DNA of 38,701 nucleotides from Thermomucor indicae-seudaticae (GCA_000787465.1 JSYX01000315.1:1-38701), one strand, 5' to 3'. Shown: positions 1 to 10,956, numbered from the stretch's first letter. Numbers and translations are program-made. Notes: generated by a model not told the origin, from the sequence alone.

Positions 1-668
1 TGACTCGTTTGATAGATTGGTAAAAGCAATGTCGGACTATAGAGCACCTATCACCGTTTCTTTGGAACATTCTTCCACAAAACAGTCTAGGCATTGTTCG
101 TAATACGTGACCGGATGTTAATGCATCGACAGCATACAGGTTTTTGAATAACTTATTACGTCCTCTGTTGGTAGTGTTTGCGTGAATTTACAGTGAGAAG
201 TTGCTCTGGAGAGAAATATGGTTTGCGCCATTGGTTGATGACCTAGCGCAGACATGACAGTCTTTTAATAACTTTCTTTTGTTGTCCACGGCGCGAAGCT
301 GGTTTAATGACCAACTGTTTGAGACGGATCAATTGTTTAACAATAGTCGCCCTATCTGCATCGATTTCCTTCGTTCTTCTCTTCCGCTAAAAACATGGGC
401 GTATAGGTTTGCATTTCTTCGCAAGAAAAGCCCAGGCATGCCAAAATAGTGTGCCACTTCTAGAAAGCTAAAAGAAGAGCGGGTGGATCATGTTGTTGCA
501 GTCGGTAGTCGGGGAAAGTCTCTCAGTGAGCCGTCTTCTCTTTGACAAAAGTTTCTATGGGATTACTCTGTTAGCATGCAATTTGTGCTGGCTATCTTTT
601 CCTTGTGTAATGTCAAATGTGTGTGGAGGAACTGGAGAGCATAGCTCGTTCAGGCTTTTATTTCGGAA
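1..668. other. No gene recognised; flank of a decayed mobile element
   Basis: No open frame here matches a family I recognise. The only open stretch, about 67 codons from 490 on the plus strand, has no recognisable motif or codon bias. The segment lies directly upstream of the XPG-like fragment. It is where the missing N-terminal part of that nuclease would be expected, but I could not find the usual N-terminal XPG motif (MGxxGLW-like) in any frame. Confidence 0.5.
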
Positions 669-1115
669 ATGGTGGGATTGTGCAACCCTTTGACAGCGAA
701 TGGAGAACGGGAGGTGTGGTTCGTCTTTGACTCCACAATATCATTGCCAGCCCAAGCACCTACCCCTGCGAAGAGGACTGCAAAATCGAATTGGGCATAT
801 AATGTAGCAAAAAGTGTATGGTCAAGGCCAAATGCGGCCGATAAGAAGTCGATACTTGAAAAGATCAAAAAACAAGCAAATGACTGGATTCGGTTTATAC
901 CGAGTATCAAGGAGAAGGCAGTGAACGAGCTCGGCAAGCTAGGCTGCCGTTATATCATGTCAGCTTACGTAGCTGACCCGCAAATCACGTACATGGTACA
1001 CATCTGCCCCCGTCGGGTCGCCGTAATATCAAGAGACGGAGACCTGATGATCTATCAAGGTGTCCTAGATTTGTCCAGTAGCCGTATTTTACTCAAGCCA
1101 GCGCAGCGAGGATAA
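669..1115 (+). pseudogene. XPG/FEN1-like nuclease fragment (I-region), decayed
   Basis: This 148-codon open frame reads like the internal (I) domain of the XPG/FEN1 structure-specific nuclease superfamily. The key stretch is GCRYIMSAYVADPQ followed about 15 residues later by RVAVISRDGDLMIY. It parallels the family pattern GxxYxxAPxEADAQxA ... VxAVxSxDxDLLxY, in which the acidic residues bind the catalytic metals. The usual EAD reads VAD here, so one metal ligand appears lost. Upstream, EVWFVFD resembles the end of the N-domain (FVFDG). The helix-hairpin-helix part that should follow is missing; the frame runs into a GC-rich tandem repeat and stops. It lies on the same strand just upstream of a Fanzor fragment. 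I read it as a relic of a mobile-element protein, not a housekeeping nuclease. The family call rests on motif memory. Confidence 0.5.
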
Positions 1116-1142
1116 GCGAGGGGAGCGAGGATAGGCGAGGGG
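1105..1142. repeat. Two-copy 19-bp tandem repeat
   Basis: The unit agcgaggataagcgagggg (1105-1123) is followed immediately by a second copy with one difference (1124-1142), and then by a partial third start (agcg). It sits exactly at the end of the XPG-like open frame, in the gap before the Fanzor fragment. Confidence 0.85.
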
Positions 1143-1209
1143 AGCGTGAAGGGCCACAGCTGATCATCAAGCGGAACCGCCTTTACGGACGTTTATTCAT
1201 AAATCGAAG

Positions 1210-1961
1210 GTGGCAGTAAGATCGGTTTCAGAGAGCGGAGGCGAGCAAAGACGCGTTTGCGAGGCTTTCCTTCGGCTCAAGACACGGCAGCCTAGGCAGC
1301 TTTTTGGAATATCTGAGAGCATGGCAAGATACAAGCATCGACGGGTGTACAACTTTCTGGTCCCACCCGGCCATGAGAAGACGCGCCTGGGACACGGCAC
1401 GCTCTATGAGGTCCGTCCTGGACAGGATTACGAACGATATAATGTAATGAAGGATGTGGAGAAGTTCCAAGGGCCCAAAACTGCCTTGCCAGCATTGCTC
1501 GCATTCGGTACAGATGGGTTTTCTCGAGCGAATCGGAAAGGGCGATGGATCGCAAACTTGAAAAGTCACATGGACTTGCTGCCCAGAAAGCGGGGCATCA
1601 TGTCTGCAGAGTGGATAATTACAAAACAAGCCAGATATGCCCGAAGTGTCTGACTACCGCTGCTGTCGTCGTCAAAACTGATCATCTGACACGGAAGCCA
1701 TGGGGCACATATTTTGCTAGTAATCCAAAGCATCTTGGCAGAGGGGCAAGGCAAAAAGTATTACGTGTCCTCGTCTGTCCCGACTGCGAAACGGTGTGCC
1801 ATCGAGATGGGATGGCCGCGCAAAATTTCTGGACCACTGCTGACGCGACTTTATCTCGCGGGATGCGCCCAGCGTGCTTCATGCGACAGGACTCTCGAAC
1901 CACGACGGATAATAAAAAGAAGGCGTTTGTTATGTTTACCCTTTACTGTTCTAGTCACTAG
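1210..1961 (+). pseudogene. Fanzor (eukaryotic TnpB-like) C-terminal fragment, frameshifted
   Basis: Two overlapping plus-strand frames together read as the C-terminal half of a Fanzor, the eukaryotic relative of the RNA-guided nuclease TnpB. The first frame carries LPALLAFGTDGFSRANRKGR (about 1480-1540), like the AFGxxxFSxxxRGK block of Fanzors. The second frame, from about 1545, carries VDNYKTSQICPKC (first zinc-ribbon CxxC at 1638-1649), then VCPDC (second CxxC) and CHRDGMAAQNF. The last motif matches the RuvC-III block of TnpB (RDxNAAxN), and its aspartate is codon 1806-1808. The switch between frames falls near 1540-1560 with no room for an intron, so the copy looks frameshifted and inactive as read. 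The N-terminus and the RuvC-I aspartate were not found. Known Fanzors are RNA-guided DNA nucleases carried by transposons; function of this copy is not implied. Confidence 0.72.
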
Positions 1962-2960
1962 TATTTACGTCTATTCACAACCGTAGCGACATGAAACCCA
2001 GGTGACGACCCTGGTGGCTGTCCAATAAGGGCTTATGGTATTATTGTATGTTTGGAAATGCATGGTCCCGTTCTTTCGATTGTACATTGGTATCGTTTCC
2101 GGATAATATGTAGTCCAGAAAAGTGCATTCATTGAGTATTGACGCCAGTCAAACCACCCTGCAGTAATATATAGACTTCTCTGGTGTATCATTTAGCTAG
2201 GCAATGGCTCAATCATTCATGTCTGATTTTCGCCAACGTCACCTTAAGGTTGAGCAAAGCCGGGAAAATGGTGTTCGAGATGGTATGTAGGTTGCAACTA
2301 GTCAAAGTCTGCAGGTGACATGGTTGACGTTAGCCGCTCACTTCAATTAGCTAACGTTGTTCCAATTGCAACCTGAAGAACGTGCTTCGGCGCTTACACA
2401 GCTGAGCTGTGAGCTGGCGGTCAATCTGAGATGCTCTGGTATGCTTGTGTACAACTAGAACATTTGTATTAAATCAGTTACGGACCATTCGGTCCGAATG
2501 AGGCTATAAGCTACAAGAAGATCTTTCGATCTGAATGCGCAAAGCAGCTGATGGAGGAGACGGCGTGAAGGCATCTTCCTCTGTTTGCTGCATCTTGAGC
2601 GATTGGATGATGTATTAGCTAAGTAGCATGACTTTGTTCGGACCTTTCAACGTCTGTTCCATGCTATCGGTATGGGCTGTCAGATGCTTTTGAGCAGCGA
2701 GGGGATGAAACCGAAGCCCACGTTGCTGTTGTTGGATGAAGTGCATCTCAGATGTCGATGGGTAAATTTCACAGCAATGCTGAACTCTCTGGTAGAACTA
2801 TTTACGCCAAGTTTCTCAGCTTTAGTAATCCGTTCAGGGACGACGACGAACAGACGGTTCGTCAGCCTTAATACTTTGGGATTCCGAAGCTCGACCCATT
2901 ACGGGATCGAAGCTTGAACGTTACACAAGTATATAGGCCTGGAAACCGATGGAGCGTTCT
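1962..2960. other. Intergenic, nothing recognised
   Basis: About 1 kb between the Fanzor relic and the acyl-CoA synthetase promoter. An 81-codon open frame at 2672-2917 has no family resemblance. I see no terminal inverted repeats that would bound the upstream relic. Confidence 0.5.
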
Positions 2961-2967
2961 TATAAAA
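2961..2967 (+). promoter_or_regulatory. TATA box of the acyl-CoA synthetase gene
   Basis: TATAAAA lies 68 bp upstream of the ATG at 3029. It is followed by a pyrimidine-rich stretch (ttcttttccttgatcttg) typical of fungal transcription-start regions. Confidence 0.6.
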
Positions 2968-3028
2968 CGTCAACGTATTCGCTTTTCTTTGTTCTTCTTT
3001 TCCTTGATCTTGCCGCCTCTCTCAAAGC

Positions 3029-5305
3029 ATGCTGTTCCAATCTACCTTCGCGCCATTGGACTTGCCAGAGTGCAATCTGATTGAATTTCTATTTCAAAAC
3101 AAGTACAATACTCCCGAAAACCGACCTATACTCATCGACAGCGTCTCTGGTGCGTTTTTAACTTATGGACAGCTCAAGGATTCCATCTTGAGATTTGCAG
3201 CTGGTCTGCAGGACAGGTGTGGGTTTGAACGAAACGATGTTCTCGTATTGTACGCTCCAAATCAGGTAGACTATCTTCATTCTTCTGCGGTTTCGTCCCT
3301 GCTGGTCTCTCATCTTTTTCTTTTCCTTGCTCTTTTGCAGTATAATTATTCCATTCCGTTATTTGGTACCATCGCTGCAGGCAAGCATTGCTAATCATGT
3401 ATCCTTGAGAAAATTCCATCTCGATTACTAATTGATTTTCCAGGTGGCGCGACGTCACCGGCAAATCCAAACTATCAACCTCATGAATTGGCCTATCAGT
3501 TGGAGCAGACCAAGGCCAAGATCCTCATTGCAAGTGCGGATAATATCGATCGTGCTCTGGCTGCAGCAGCGATGGTGGGTCTTCCGAAAACAAACATTTA
3601 CCTACTGGAGGACAAGCCCGTGCAAGGCATCCAGCCTTTTACCTTGCTGATGGGTACCCGTCGGGTAGCACTGATAAAGTATACACCTGAAGAAGCCAAA
3701 TCGACCATTGCTTATTTATGTTTTTCGTCTGGCACCACTGGTAAGTGTATATCAGATGCGACGACCAACGTGGGAAGCAGTTAAATGAACTGTTATCATT
3801 GTAGGTCGCAGCAAGGGAGTAATGACCACGCAAGTACTACTGCATGAACCAAAAAATTCGGATGAGAAGGTTACGAGAGTGTTAATATGGTAAACCATAG
3901 ACACTACAATATCACGAGCAACCTACTGCAATACATGGCTCTTGATCGCAACGCCTTCAAGCCAGACACCGACCGGACCGTAGCCGTCCTTCCGTTCTTT
4001 CACGTATTTGCGCTAACTCAGATCTTGCACGTCCTCTTTTACATGGGAATCCCTGTCTATGTCATGAAGCGGTTTGACCTCGTTCGCTATTGTCGCCTCG
4101 TCCAGGAAAAGAATATAACGTTTGCCTATCTCGTTCCACCCATTCTTCTCTCTATCACCAAGCAAGCCGAGGCAATCCAGTTTGACTTGTCCTCGCTCCG
4201 TTGGATTACATGCGGCGCTGCTCCGCTAGGAAACGATTTGCTTGAGGCTACCCGCAAGCGTCTGCCTACCACAATTGTCCGGCAAGGATACGGTCTCACA
4301 GAGACATCGCCTGTTGTTGCAATCGAACCTCTAGATAACACTGCTGTTGGTAAGTCAAGAACATGAGCCTTGTAGTTGATGATGGTCATAGCGTGATGTT
4401 CGTGATTTATGCAGGGTCCGTCGGACTTCTATGCCCCAACATGACGGTAAAACTGGTGACTGAAGAAGGCAGAGGTACGTAAGGTTAAGCTCGCAGCAGC
4501 GAAAGGAATAAAGTTTTTGGGGAAAACGGCTCATGCAAGGTTGTCTGGATGTAGCTGTCGGATTTGGAGAGCGTGGCGAAATTTGGATAAAGGGTCCCAA
4601 TGTCATGAAAGTTAGACAAGTTACACATATCTATTGTTTTCCTTTTGTCTCATTGGTATTATGTGTAGGGCTACATTAACAATCCAGAGGCAACGGCAGA
4701 ATCGATCGATGAAGAAGGATACTTTCACACTGGCGATGTGGGCGTAGTGGACAAAGAGAACCGATTGTATATCGTCGATCGATTAAAGGAATTGATCAAG
4801 TATAAAGGCTTCCAGGCAAGTTCTTTCTTTTTGGTTAGACAAGTTACTACTTCAACGTCTTGATAACCAGAAACGATTGTACATATAGGTCCCACCCGCA
4901 GAGCTGGAATCTTATCTGGTATCCGAAAAAAAAGAAATAGGCTCTATTGCATAATGGACTGACTAACGTACGGGACTTGATCATTAGCTGAAATCACCCG
5001 AAGTAGCCGACTGTGCCGTTATTGGCGTTTACGATCCTGAACAAGCGACCGAGTTGCCGATAGCTTATGTAACACCAATGCCGAACGTACCGCGTAACGA
5101 CGAGACCAAGGCACGGTTGATGAAATTTATCGCTGATCAAGTCGTGCCATACAAACAGATTCGAAGAGTTGAATTTATTGACGCCATTCCCAAGAGTCCA
5201 TCCGGTAAAATCCTACGTCGCGTCCTGCGCGACAGATTCAGAAATGAAGAACAACAAAGGAAGAAAAAGACGCGTGGGAGCGGTAGTATGCAAGCAAAAT
5301 TATAA
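3029..5305 (+). CDS. 4-coumarate-CoA-ligase-like acyl-CoA synthetase, PTS1 (peroxisomal)
   Basis: Ten exons: 3029-3265, 3341-3380, 3444-3740, 3805-3829, 3901-4349, 4415-4474, 4555-4610, 4669-4815, 4889-4918 and 4988-5305. Together they encode 552 aa, the normal length for the 4CL branch of the AMP-binding (ANL) superfamily, which activates carboxylic acids to acyl-AMP and then acyl-CoA. Visible motifs are the phosphate-binding loop FSSGTTGRSKGVM (about residues 184-196), GYGLTET, the hinge region [19 protein letters not shown], and [11 protein letters not shown] with the catalytic lysine near 521. The protein ends in AKL, a canonical type-1 peroxisomal targeting signal, so it probably acts in the peroxisome. 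The acyl substrate cannot be told from sequence. Three introns start with GC (3381, 3830, 4816), and exons 4 and 9 are only 25 and 30 nt. A DHA2 transporter follows 234 bp downstream on the same strand. Confidence 0.93.
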
Positions 5306-5539
5306 GTGATGAGTCATCCTTTTTGCGCAGATAGATCAAATTGGCAATAAACTTCTTCCGATTATCAATCGATGCACCATGATGCTAAGTACTGTTATAT
5401 AGCAATATATGTAAAAGAAAGATATCGATATATGGCTCAAGGTAATCGCATTACATAAAATAGCATTAACTGCAGCATACATAAAGTCTCTTGTCGTCCA
5501 ACCGTCTTTTTAATTTTTTCTTTCGCTCTTCAGCACACA

Positions 5540-8193
5540 ATGGTCCAAGACAGCAAAAATGAATCATCTGATGATGCGGGCTGCTCATTGCCAACTCCGC
5601 CTACACGCGAATGGGATACAGAGAAAGCATCCATAGCAGGTGCTACAGTAGTGACAGAACAAGGAGCGGTCCAGCCTGGCAAAACAGAAGGGATTACGAC
5701 TTCCAAAGGGACGACAAGGTTTACACGTATCGAAAAATGGGTATCCGAACATGACAAGACATCCCGTATTATGGTCTTTATCGGTCTACAATTGTCGCTT
5801 TTTCTCAGCGCTCTGGATAGGTAACATTCTCAAGGATCGACGAGTATTAGATCACAGTTGGCTAACTCAACCGTTTTAGCACAATTATCTCGACTTCACT
5901 CCCAAGTATCGGATCAGATTTCAATCAAATGTCGATAGGTAATTGGAACGGTATCCAAGGCGGAAAAAGAGGGACTTCCTGATCTGTTTTTGTATTATCA
6001 CTAGTTGCCTGGGTCTCGACTGCTTATTTACTCTCTTTTGATGGGTTTCGTAAGTCATTACAATCTCCCAATACAGCTGGAAAATGACGATTCATCTTTG
6101 ATAATGATCTAGAACCGCTCTTCTCCAAATTCTCTGATATATTTGGAAGGAAATTGGTCCTTGTCGTCGGCATTGTGATATTTCTGTTTGCCTCGGCTTT
6201 ATGCGGAGCTTCACAGGTAATCTAGACCCAGCTCCCCAATTTGGATAGGGCTACTCACCCAGAACCCGTAATAGAGCATTACCATGCTAATAGCAGGACA
6301 AGCGATTCAAGGCATCGGTGCAGCAGGAAGTTTCTCCATGGCAAGTCATAATAGATATGACAGCTGCCTTGTACTGGGTCATGTAACGTTGTTGCAAATA
6401 GGTGTTTGTTATCATTTCTGATATCGTGCCGCTCGAAAAGCGTGGAAGTTACCAAGGGTACAGTGTGCTGAATACGTTGACCATGGGCTTTGGTCTGAGT
6501 TTAATGCTCACAACGCATAGAATCATCAATGCTGTGTTTGCTATGGCGAGTATCTTTGGTCCCTTGCTTGGAGTAAGTTAATCATAACAGTAGCCCTAGA
6601 GATTGTGCACCGTTAAACCATTTCCCTTTAGGGAAGCCTGACTGATTACGCTTCGTGGCGATGGAACTTTTACATAAAGTACGCAACATTGCCTCCTGGA
6701 ACGATGCCTTCGTTTCTAACGCCATCTTTTCAATAGTCTACCTTTTGGTGCTGCTGCGTTTGTTCTGATTGTCATTTTCCTGCGACTTCCTGAACCCGAG
6801 GGCGACTTTATGCACAAGTTACGTCGCATCGACTACTTTGGTAAGAAGTCTTTCTAAAGTTCATTCAGAGGAAAAAGAAGCCCTAATAAGAGGTGACTAG
6901 GCACCTTTAACGTGTTGGCCTTCTCCACTCTATTCTTACTGGCAATGAACTTTGGCGGCCAAACATTTCCATGGCGCTCTGCAGCTGTGATTGTACCACT
7001 ATGTCTATCGGTGGTGATGGTTGGTCTTCTTATTCTCGTGGAAATCAAGTTCGCCAAGGAACCCTTGATGCCACCGCGACTGTTCAAGGTGCGATCCATT
7101 GTGGCCATCTTGGCCACCAATTGGTTCTTTGGTATCACGTTCTTTAGCATCGCCTACTATCTACCTGTCTATATGCAAATCATCAAGGGCGATTCGGCCA
7201 TGTGGTCGGGTATCCGGATGATGCCGATGCAGTTTGTCGCGACCTTTTTTGCAAGCGCTTCTGGGTTCTTTATCTCCAAAACTGGCATCTATCGACCGCT
7301 GTATGTTTATACAACGCCGCAGATCCAGTGTGTCGGTCTTCTCACGTTTGGTCTTAGTATTACTATAGGGACTGCTATTCTTACTATATGCACCGGACTG
7401 CTGAGCATGCTTGATAAAGATACAGGCTACGACAGTGAGTCCTTCACAGATCAGCCAGTAGGCTAAACAACTATCTTACTAATTCTTTTGTCTATCCAAG
7501 AACTGTATGGCTTTACTGCCTTAGGCGGAGTTGGTATGTGTCACTCCGGAAACAACATCTGCATCAAGCTAAACAGGTCTGATCTAGGTCTCGGCCTTAT
7601 CTTTTCAGCAGCCATTATCGGTCTCCAAGCAGCTGCAGAACCTCGCGATATCGGTAAGCAGGTTTCGACAGCAAGAAATAAAGGTTATTGCATTTGCTAA
7701 CAAGGCAATTTGTAGCTGTTGTCACTGGCTTGGGCAACTTTTCACGTATCCTCGGCGGCGCTCTGGGCGTCTCGATCTCTGCAGCCATCTTAAACTCATC
7801 TCTCAACCACGACTTGCCAGGCAAGATTCCGGACCAGTACATTGATATGGTTATCAAATCCCCGGAATCCTTGAAGGACAACTTGCCACTTCAGTATTTC
7901 CCACCCATCCTGGATGTCTATATGGACTCTATCCAGCTCATATGGTATGTCATGATCCCCATGTCAGGAGTAGGTCAGTACAGTATCAATTGAAGCACAG
8001 TCGTGTGCATTGTCTTCAATAACACTGCTTTATAGCTTTCTTGAGCTCCCTGTTTGTGAAACACCATCCTGTGCTCAAGGCTACCACCGAAGAAGGTCCC
8101 TGCGAGTGCTCGCCGCCTTCTCTCCCGTTAAAAGAGCATGAAACTCAACAGAATAAGGAGCATGACCGGGTCACCGTGTCAGTGGATGTATAG
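5540..8193 (+). CDS. Major facilitator transporter, DHA2 (14-TMS drug:H+ antiporter) family
   Basis: Fourteen exons: 5540-5820, 5880-5938, 6005-6049, 6113-6216, 6275-6340, 6402-6457, 6521-6572, 6632-6678, 6737-6840, 6901-7434, 7501-7533, 7588-7653, 7716-7973 and 8036-8193. They encode 620 aa, typical for 14-helix DHA2 exporters. Diagnostic motifs are ALDSTIISTSLPSI in TM1, AWVSTAYLLSFDGFQPLFSK then SDIFGRK (motif A), the ISDIVPLEKRGSYQG loop, FGPLLGGSLTDYASWRW (motif C region), and TGLGNFSRILGGALGV in the C-half. The N-terminal 80 residues and the C-tail are hydrophilic and cytosolic. The family exports small molecules in exchange for protons across the plasma or vacuolar membrane; the substrate is unknown here. 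The intron at 6341 is GC-AG. Head-to-tail placement behind the acyl-CoA synthetase allows a functional link, but this is inference. Confidence 0.93.
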
Positions 8194-9224
8194 AAACACA
8201 TGAATCAGATATTTGTCTAGGAAACTTTGAGAGCTTTATGTAAATGTGTATACCTAGTTCCACCAAACTTGAAACGTCATTTTACCTTTTTGCAGCTTGA
8301 ATGACAAGAGGGTCCTTTTGAATAGGCACCCTACAGGATAGACAATGCTGGATTGCTCATCCCAAGATGTTGCAATCAGTGACCGCGCATTTTCAAGTCA
8401 TAGATTAGAGAATGCTCAACTAGTCTAAGCAATATGCTCCATTTTTTAACCGCTTTCCGGATCTCACAGTGACGATACCACTATCTACTCTAACACACGC
8501 AACACTCATGGACACCGTTTGTAGTATCTTAAGCCGGTGCTACATGTCCCTCGACCTGGATGTGCCGATGGCCCGCATATGCCTTGGATTGCTTGTTGCT
8601 TGTCTGTGCTTACCTGAGCTGGGAGTGCCTCGAAATCATTTGCAGTATCTTGGGCCCATGCATGTCTCTCGAGCTAGATGCACAAAGATTACATATATGC
8701 ATTGGTTTGCCACTTGTTACTCTGTGCTTACATACCGAAGCTGGGATGCGTGAAGACTGGAAAGAATAACCGAAGCAGCGATACACAGTAGTATGGAAAA
8801 CCGCGTTTTGTTCCAAGTTACGTGAAATTTCTTTAAGCGTATCTACCACTCTTATATATCCATTTGCCGAACTCGAGTGACCGACAGAGTTTGTTTCCCC
8901 TTCCTCTGGAATGTTGCTCGTAGATGTTGTCAACAACAAGATCGTCAATCGGGAATTCAAAGTTGTCTCAAAGAAAAGGTATCGCAAAGGGACTACGCGC
9001 ACATCCCAGTGAGAGTAGCAATTCCGCGCAACAGGGTCGGTAGCGTACTGCCTGTTAGCTTTTAACTGAATGCCTTACGCAATAACATACATGAATCGTT
9101 TCAAAAAGTTGGCGCTTACTACCGCTAGATAGACATCTCCCGCATAATCTTCCATCAGCCTGAGCAATATGTGCCACATTTTCTATGGTTACGGTCAAAC
9201 AAGGCCACGGCTAAATGATAAACA
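8194..9224. other. Gene-poor interval with decayed tandem duplication
   Basis: No complete gene is supported. The interval holds the downstream region of the transporter and the two-copy duplication at about 8520-8748, described separately. Remaining open frames are short and lack motifs. Confidence 0.5.
8520..8748 (+). repeat. Diverged ~110-bp tandem duplication, possibly from a repetitive protein
   Basis: Copy 1 (about 8520-8629) and copy 2 (about 8641-8748) share order and landmarks: gtagtatctt / gcagtatctt, atgtccctcgacctggatg / atgtctctcgagctagatg, cttgtctgtgcttac / gttactctgtgcttac, and gctgggagtgc / gctgggatgc. Translated, the copies read VCSILSRCYMSLDLD...ICLGLL and ICSILGPCMSLELD...ICIGLP, but they lie in two different frames. 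This is what an indel-damaged internal repeat of a cysteine- and leucine-rich protein would look like. No family is recognised. Confidence 0.6.
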
Positions 9225-9230
9225 TTTATT
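9225..9230 (-). terminator. Polyadenylation signal AATAAA of the small secreted-protein gene
   Basis: On the minus strand AATAAA lies 46 bp beyond the stop codon at 9276, the expected position for a 3'-end processing signal. Confidence 0.55.
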
Positions 9231-9275
9231 ATTGAATGCAGAGAAGTTCCTTCAAGGATCTAATAATAGACTTCG

Positions 9276-9593
9276 TTAAGGTACGCTGATTGTGAAGCCA
9301 AGAACACCGTCGTCCAGTACTGTCCCTGGTTCTGCCGAGATTCCCACATTGAGAAAACCGTTATCGTGCTTGGTATCCTCAGGCTCCTGAACACCTTCTG
9401 TACTATCTTGGGCTACTGCTGCACGTTTCCCGATGCGGATGAGAAAAGATCGTATATCTCCCTTTCGGTCTTGTATGCTTATTTGAGCATCCAACAGGCC
9501 TGTGTCCGCTTGAGCAACCAATTGAATTGGAAGCGCCTGAACCACTGAAAGTGTTGTCAAAGCGCAGATGAAGAGTAATATAGAAAAGCGCAT
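9276..9593 (-). CDS. Small secreted protein with signal peptide and dibasic site
   Basis: An intronless 105-aa frame begins with a clear signal peptide: a basic start, then SILLFICALTTLSVVQA, with cleavage likely near residue 20. The mature part is short, has no cysteine framework, and holds a Lys-Arg pair at residues 56-57 (IRIGKRAAVAQ) that could be a Kex2 processing site. It would split the chain into two peptides of roughly 37 and 48 residues. A TATA run lies 43 bp upstream and AATAAA 46 bp downstream, so this looks like a real transcription unit and not a chance frame. I do not recognise the family. Secreted effector, peptide precursor or cell-surface factor are all possible. Confidence 0.6.
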   Translation of the reverse strand: MRFSILLFICALTTLSVVQALPIQLVAQADTGLLDAQISIQDRKGDIRSFLIRIGKRAAVAQDSTEGVQEPEDTKHDNGFLNVGISAEPGTVLDDGVLGFTISVP

Positions 9594-9635
9594 CTTAAAA
9601 AATTGTTCACAACTTCTTTATGAGAACCACACTCC

Positions 9636-9646
9636 TATATATATAT
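9636..9646 (-). promoter_or_regulatory. TATA box of the small secreted-protein gene
   Basis: An uninterrupted tatatatatat run lies 43 bp upstream of the minus-strand ATG at 9593. Confidence 0.55.
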
Positions 9647-10956
9647 GTCTTGCCAGATGTGATCCGGCCACAATGAAAAGTCACCCCTGCATCTTTATGC
9701 ATTTTGGAGAGGTGTGATAATATTCTACTTTGAAATCCTGGATCGCCTGGATTATGCAATTGTAAGTATATACATCGGGACTAGATGCAGTCATGACATA
9801 TTCAACGCCAGTCAGAGGTGAGAAGACTGCTTGTAACGCCCCGTTCAAGTTGTTATTCAGCGCAGAAGACCATGGAACACTGCTCGCTAACTGCTGTTGT
9901 TGGATACCTCCAGTAACAATGATAGTACCGAAAAGACAAACACAGAGAATATCGTATGATGCGGAAAACTGCAGTAACGAGAACAGAATGGATCGCCATG
10001 GTCATAACAGAATTCACTTCCCGACATGGAAACGAGCCAAAAAAGCAACCGCAACCAAAGTTCAGAACAAAGTGCTGGAGGGACCTGCACGGCCATTGCG
10101 AAATCAGATATCTTTTCGCCAGGTCGTGGAAACGAAGCAGCGCTATACGATAGCGTCAGAAGTTTCTCATAAAAGCTCAGAAAACCCACGGCTCTGTTGT
10201 TCCTTAACTAGAAAAATTCGTCTGGCATATAAAATTGCTTTCCAAATGTCAGTGCTTACACAGACATTGCCGCTAGACAGAGGTATCCCGTGTAATTTTC
10301 AACTGATCATAAGAAATATGCTCGCCGTTTTTCATTCCCTTGGACCACAGTGAAGAGCGACGATGGATAAATGCAGGTCACATATACTTTTTAGACCAGA
10401 ACGGTGAAAACTCGCTTAAAGACATGTACCTCAGGGAGTGATACCATCAGGATTAAAAAGCCGTGATCTTTGCTGCGGAGTATCCTGGGTTCCCAAATCG
10501 ACATCAACTGTATCCTGCTCGGTGGCGCCCTGGCTCCCGAACACCGCTTACAGTGCCTCAGGCCAGTCCTCCGCGTTTCTTGGCCTGCACACGCAAAAAT
10601 TTGTGGTCTGCTCTTAAGACCTGAGGATCATCAGGCCAAGGCGTCCTGAAATTTATCCGTTCACTTCCTTTTATTGCGCATCTATACATGTGCCACCGAC
10701 TCTTTTATGAACCCATGGTAATAGATTTAGTTAAACAGTCCACAGGACGAAGTGCGCACGGCGCTGCTGTCAAATACGTCCCGACGACCCGCCTCTAGCG
10801 GTGTACCTAGGATTTCTGACGAGGTCCGGAGCTAATACTCTTTCAGATGGACGGGTATGGTCGGTGGCCGTAGTTCAGCTGTTGAGGAAAATGATACTTA
10901 CCTTATCGATATAGTGCAGGGCTCAGCACGTATTCACCTTGACTGTCGGCGATATG

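Noticed and set aside
9793..10353. 186-codon plus-strand open frame
   Set aside because: No family motif, irregular residue composition, no promoter or splice partner, and the opposite strand is equally open. Most likely chance.
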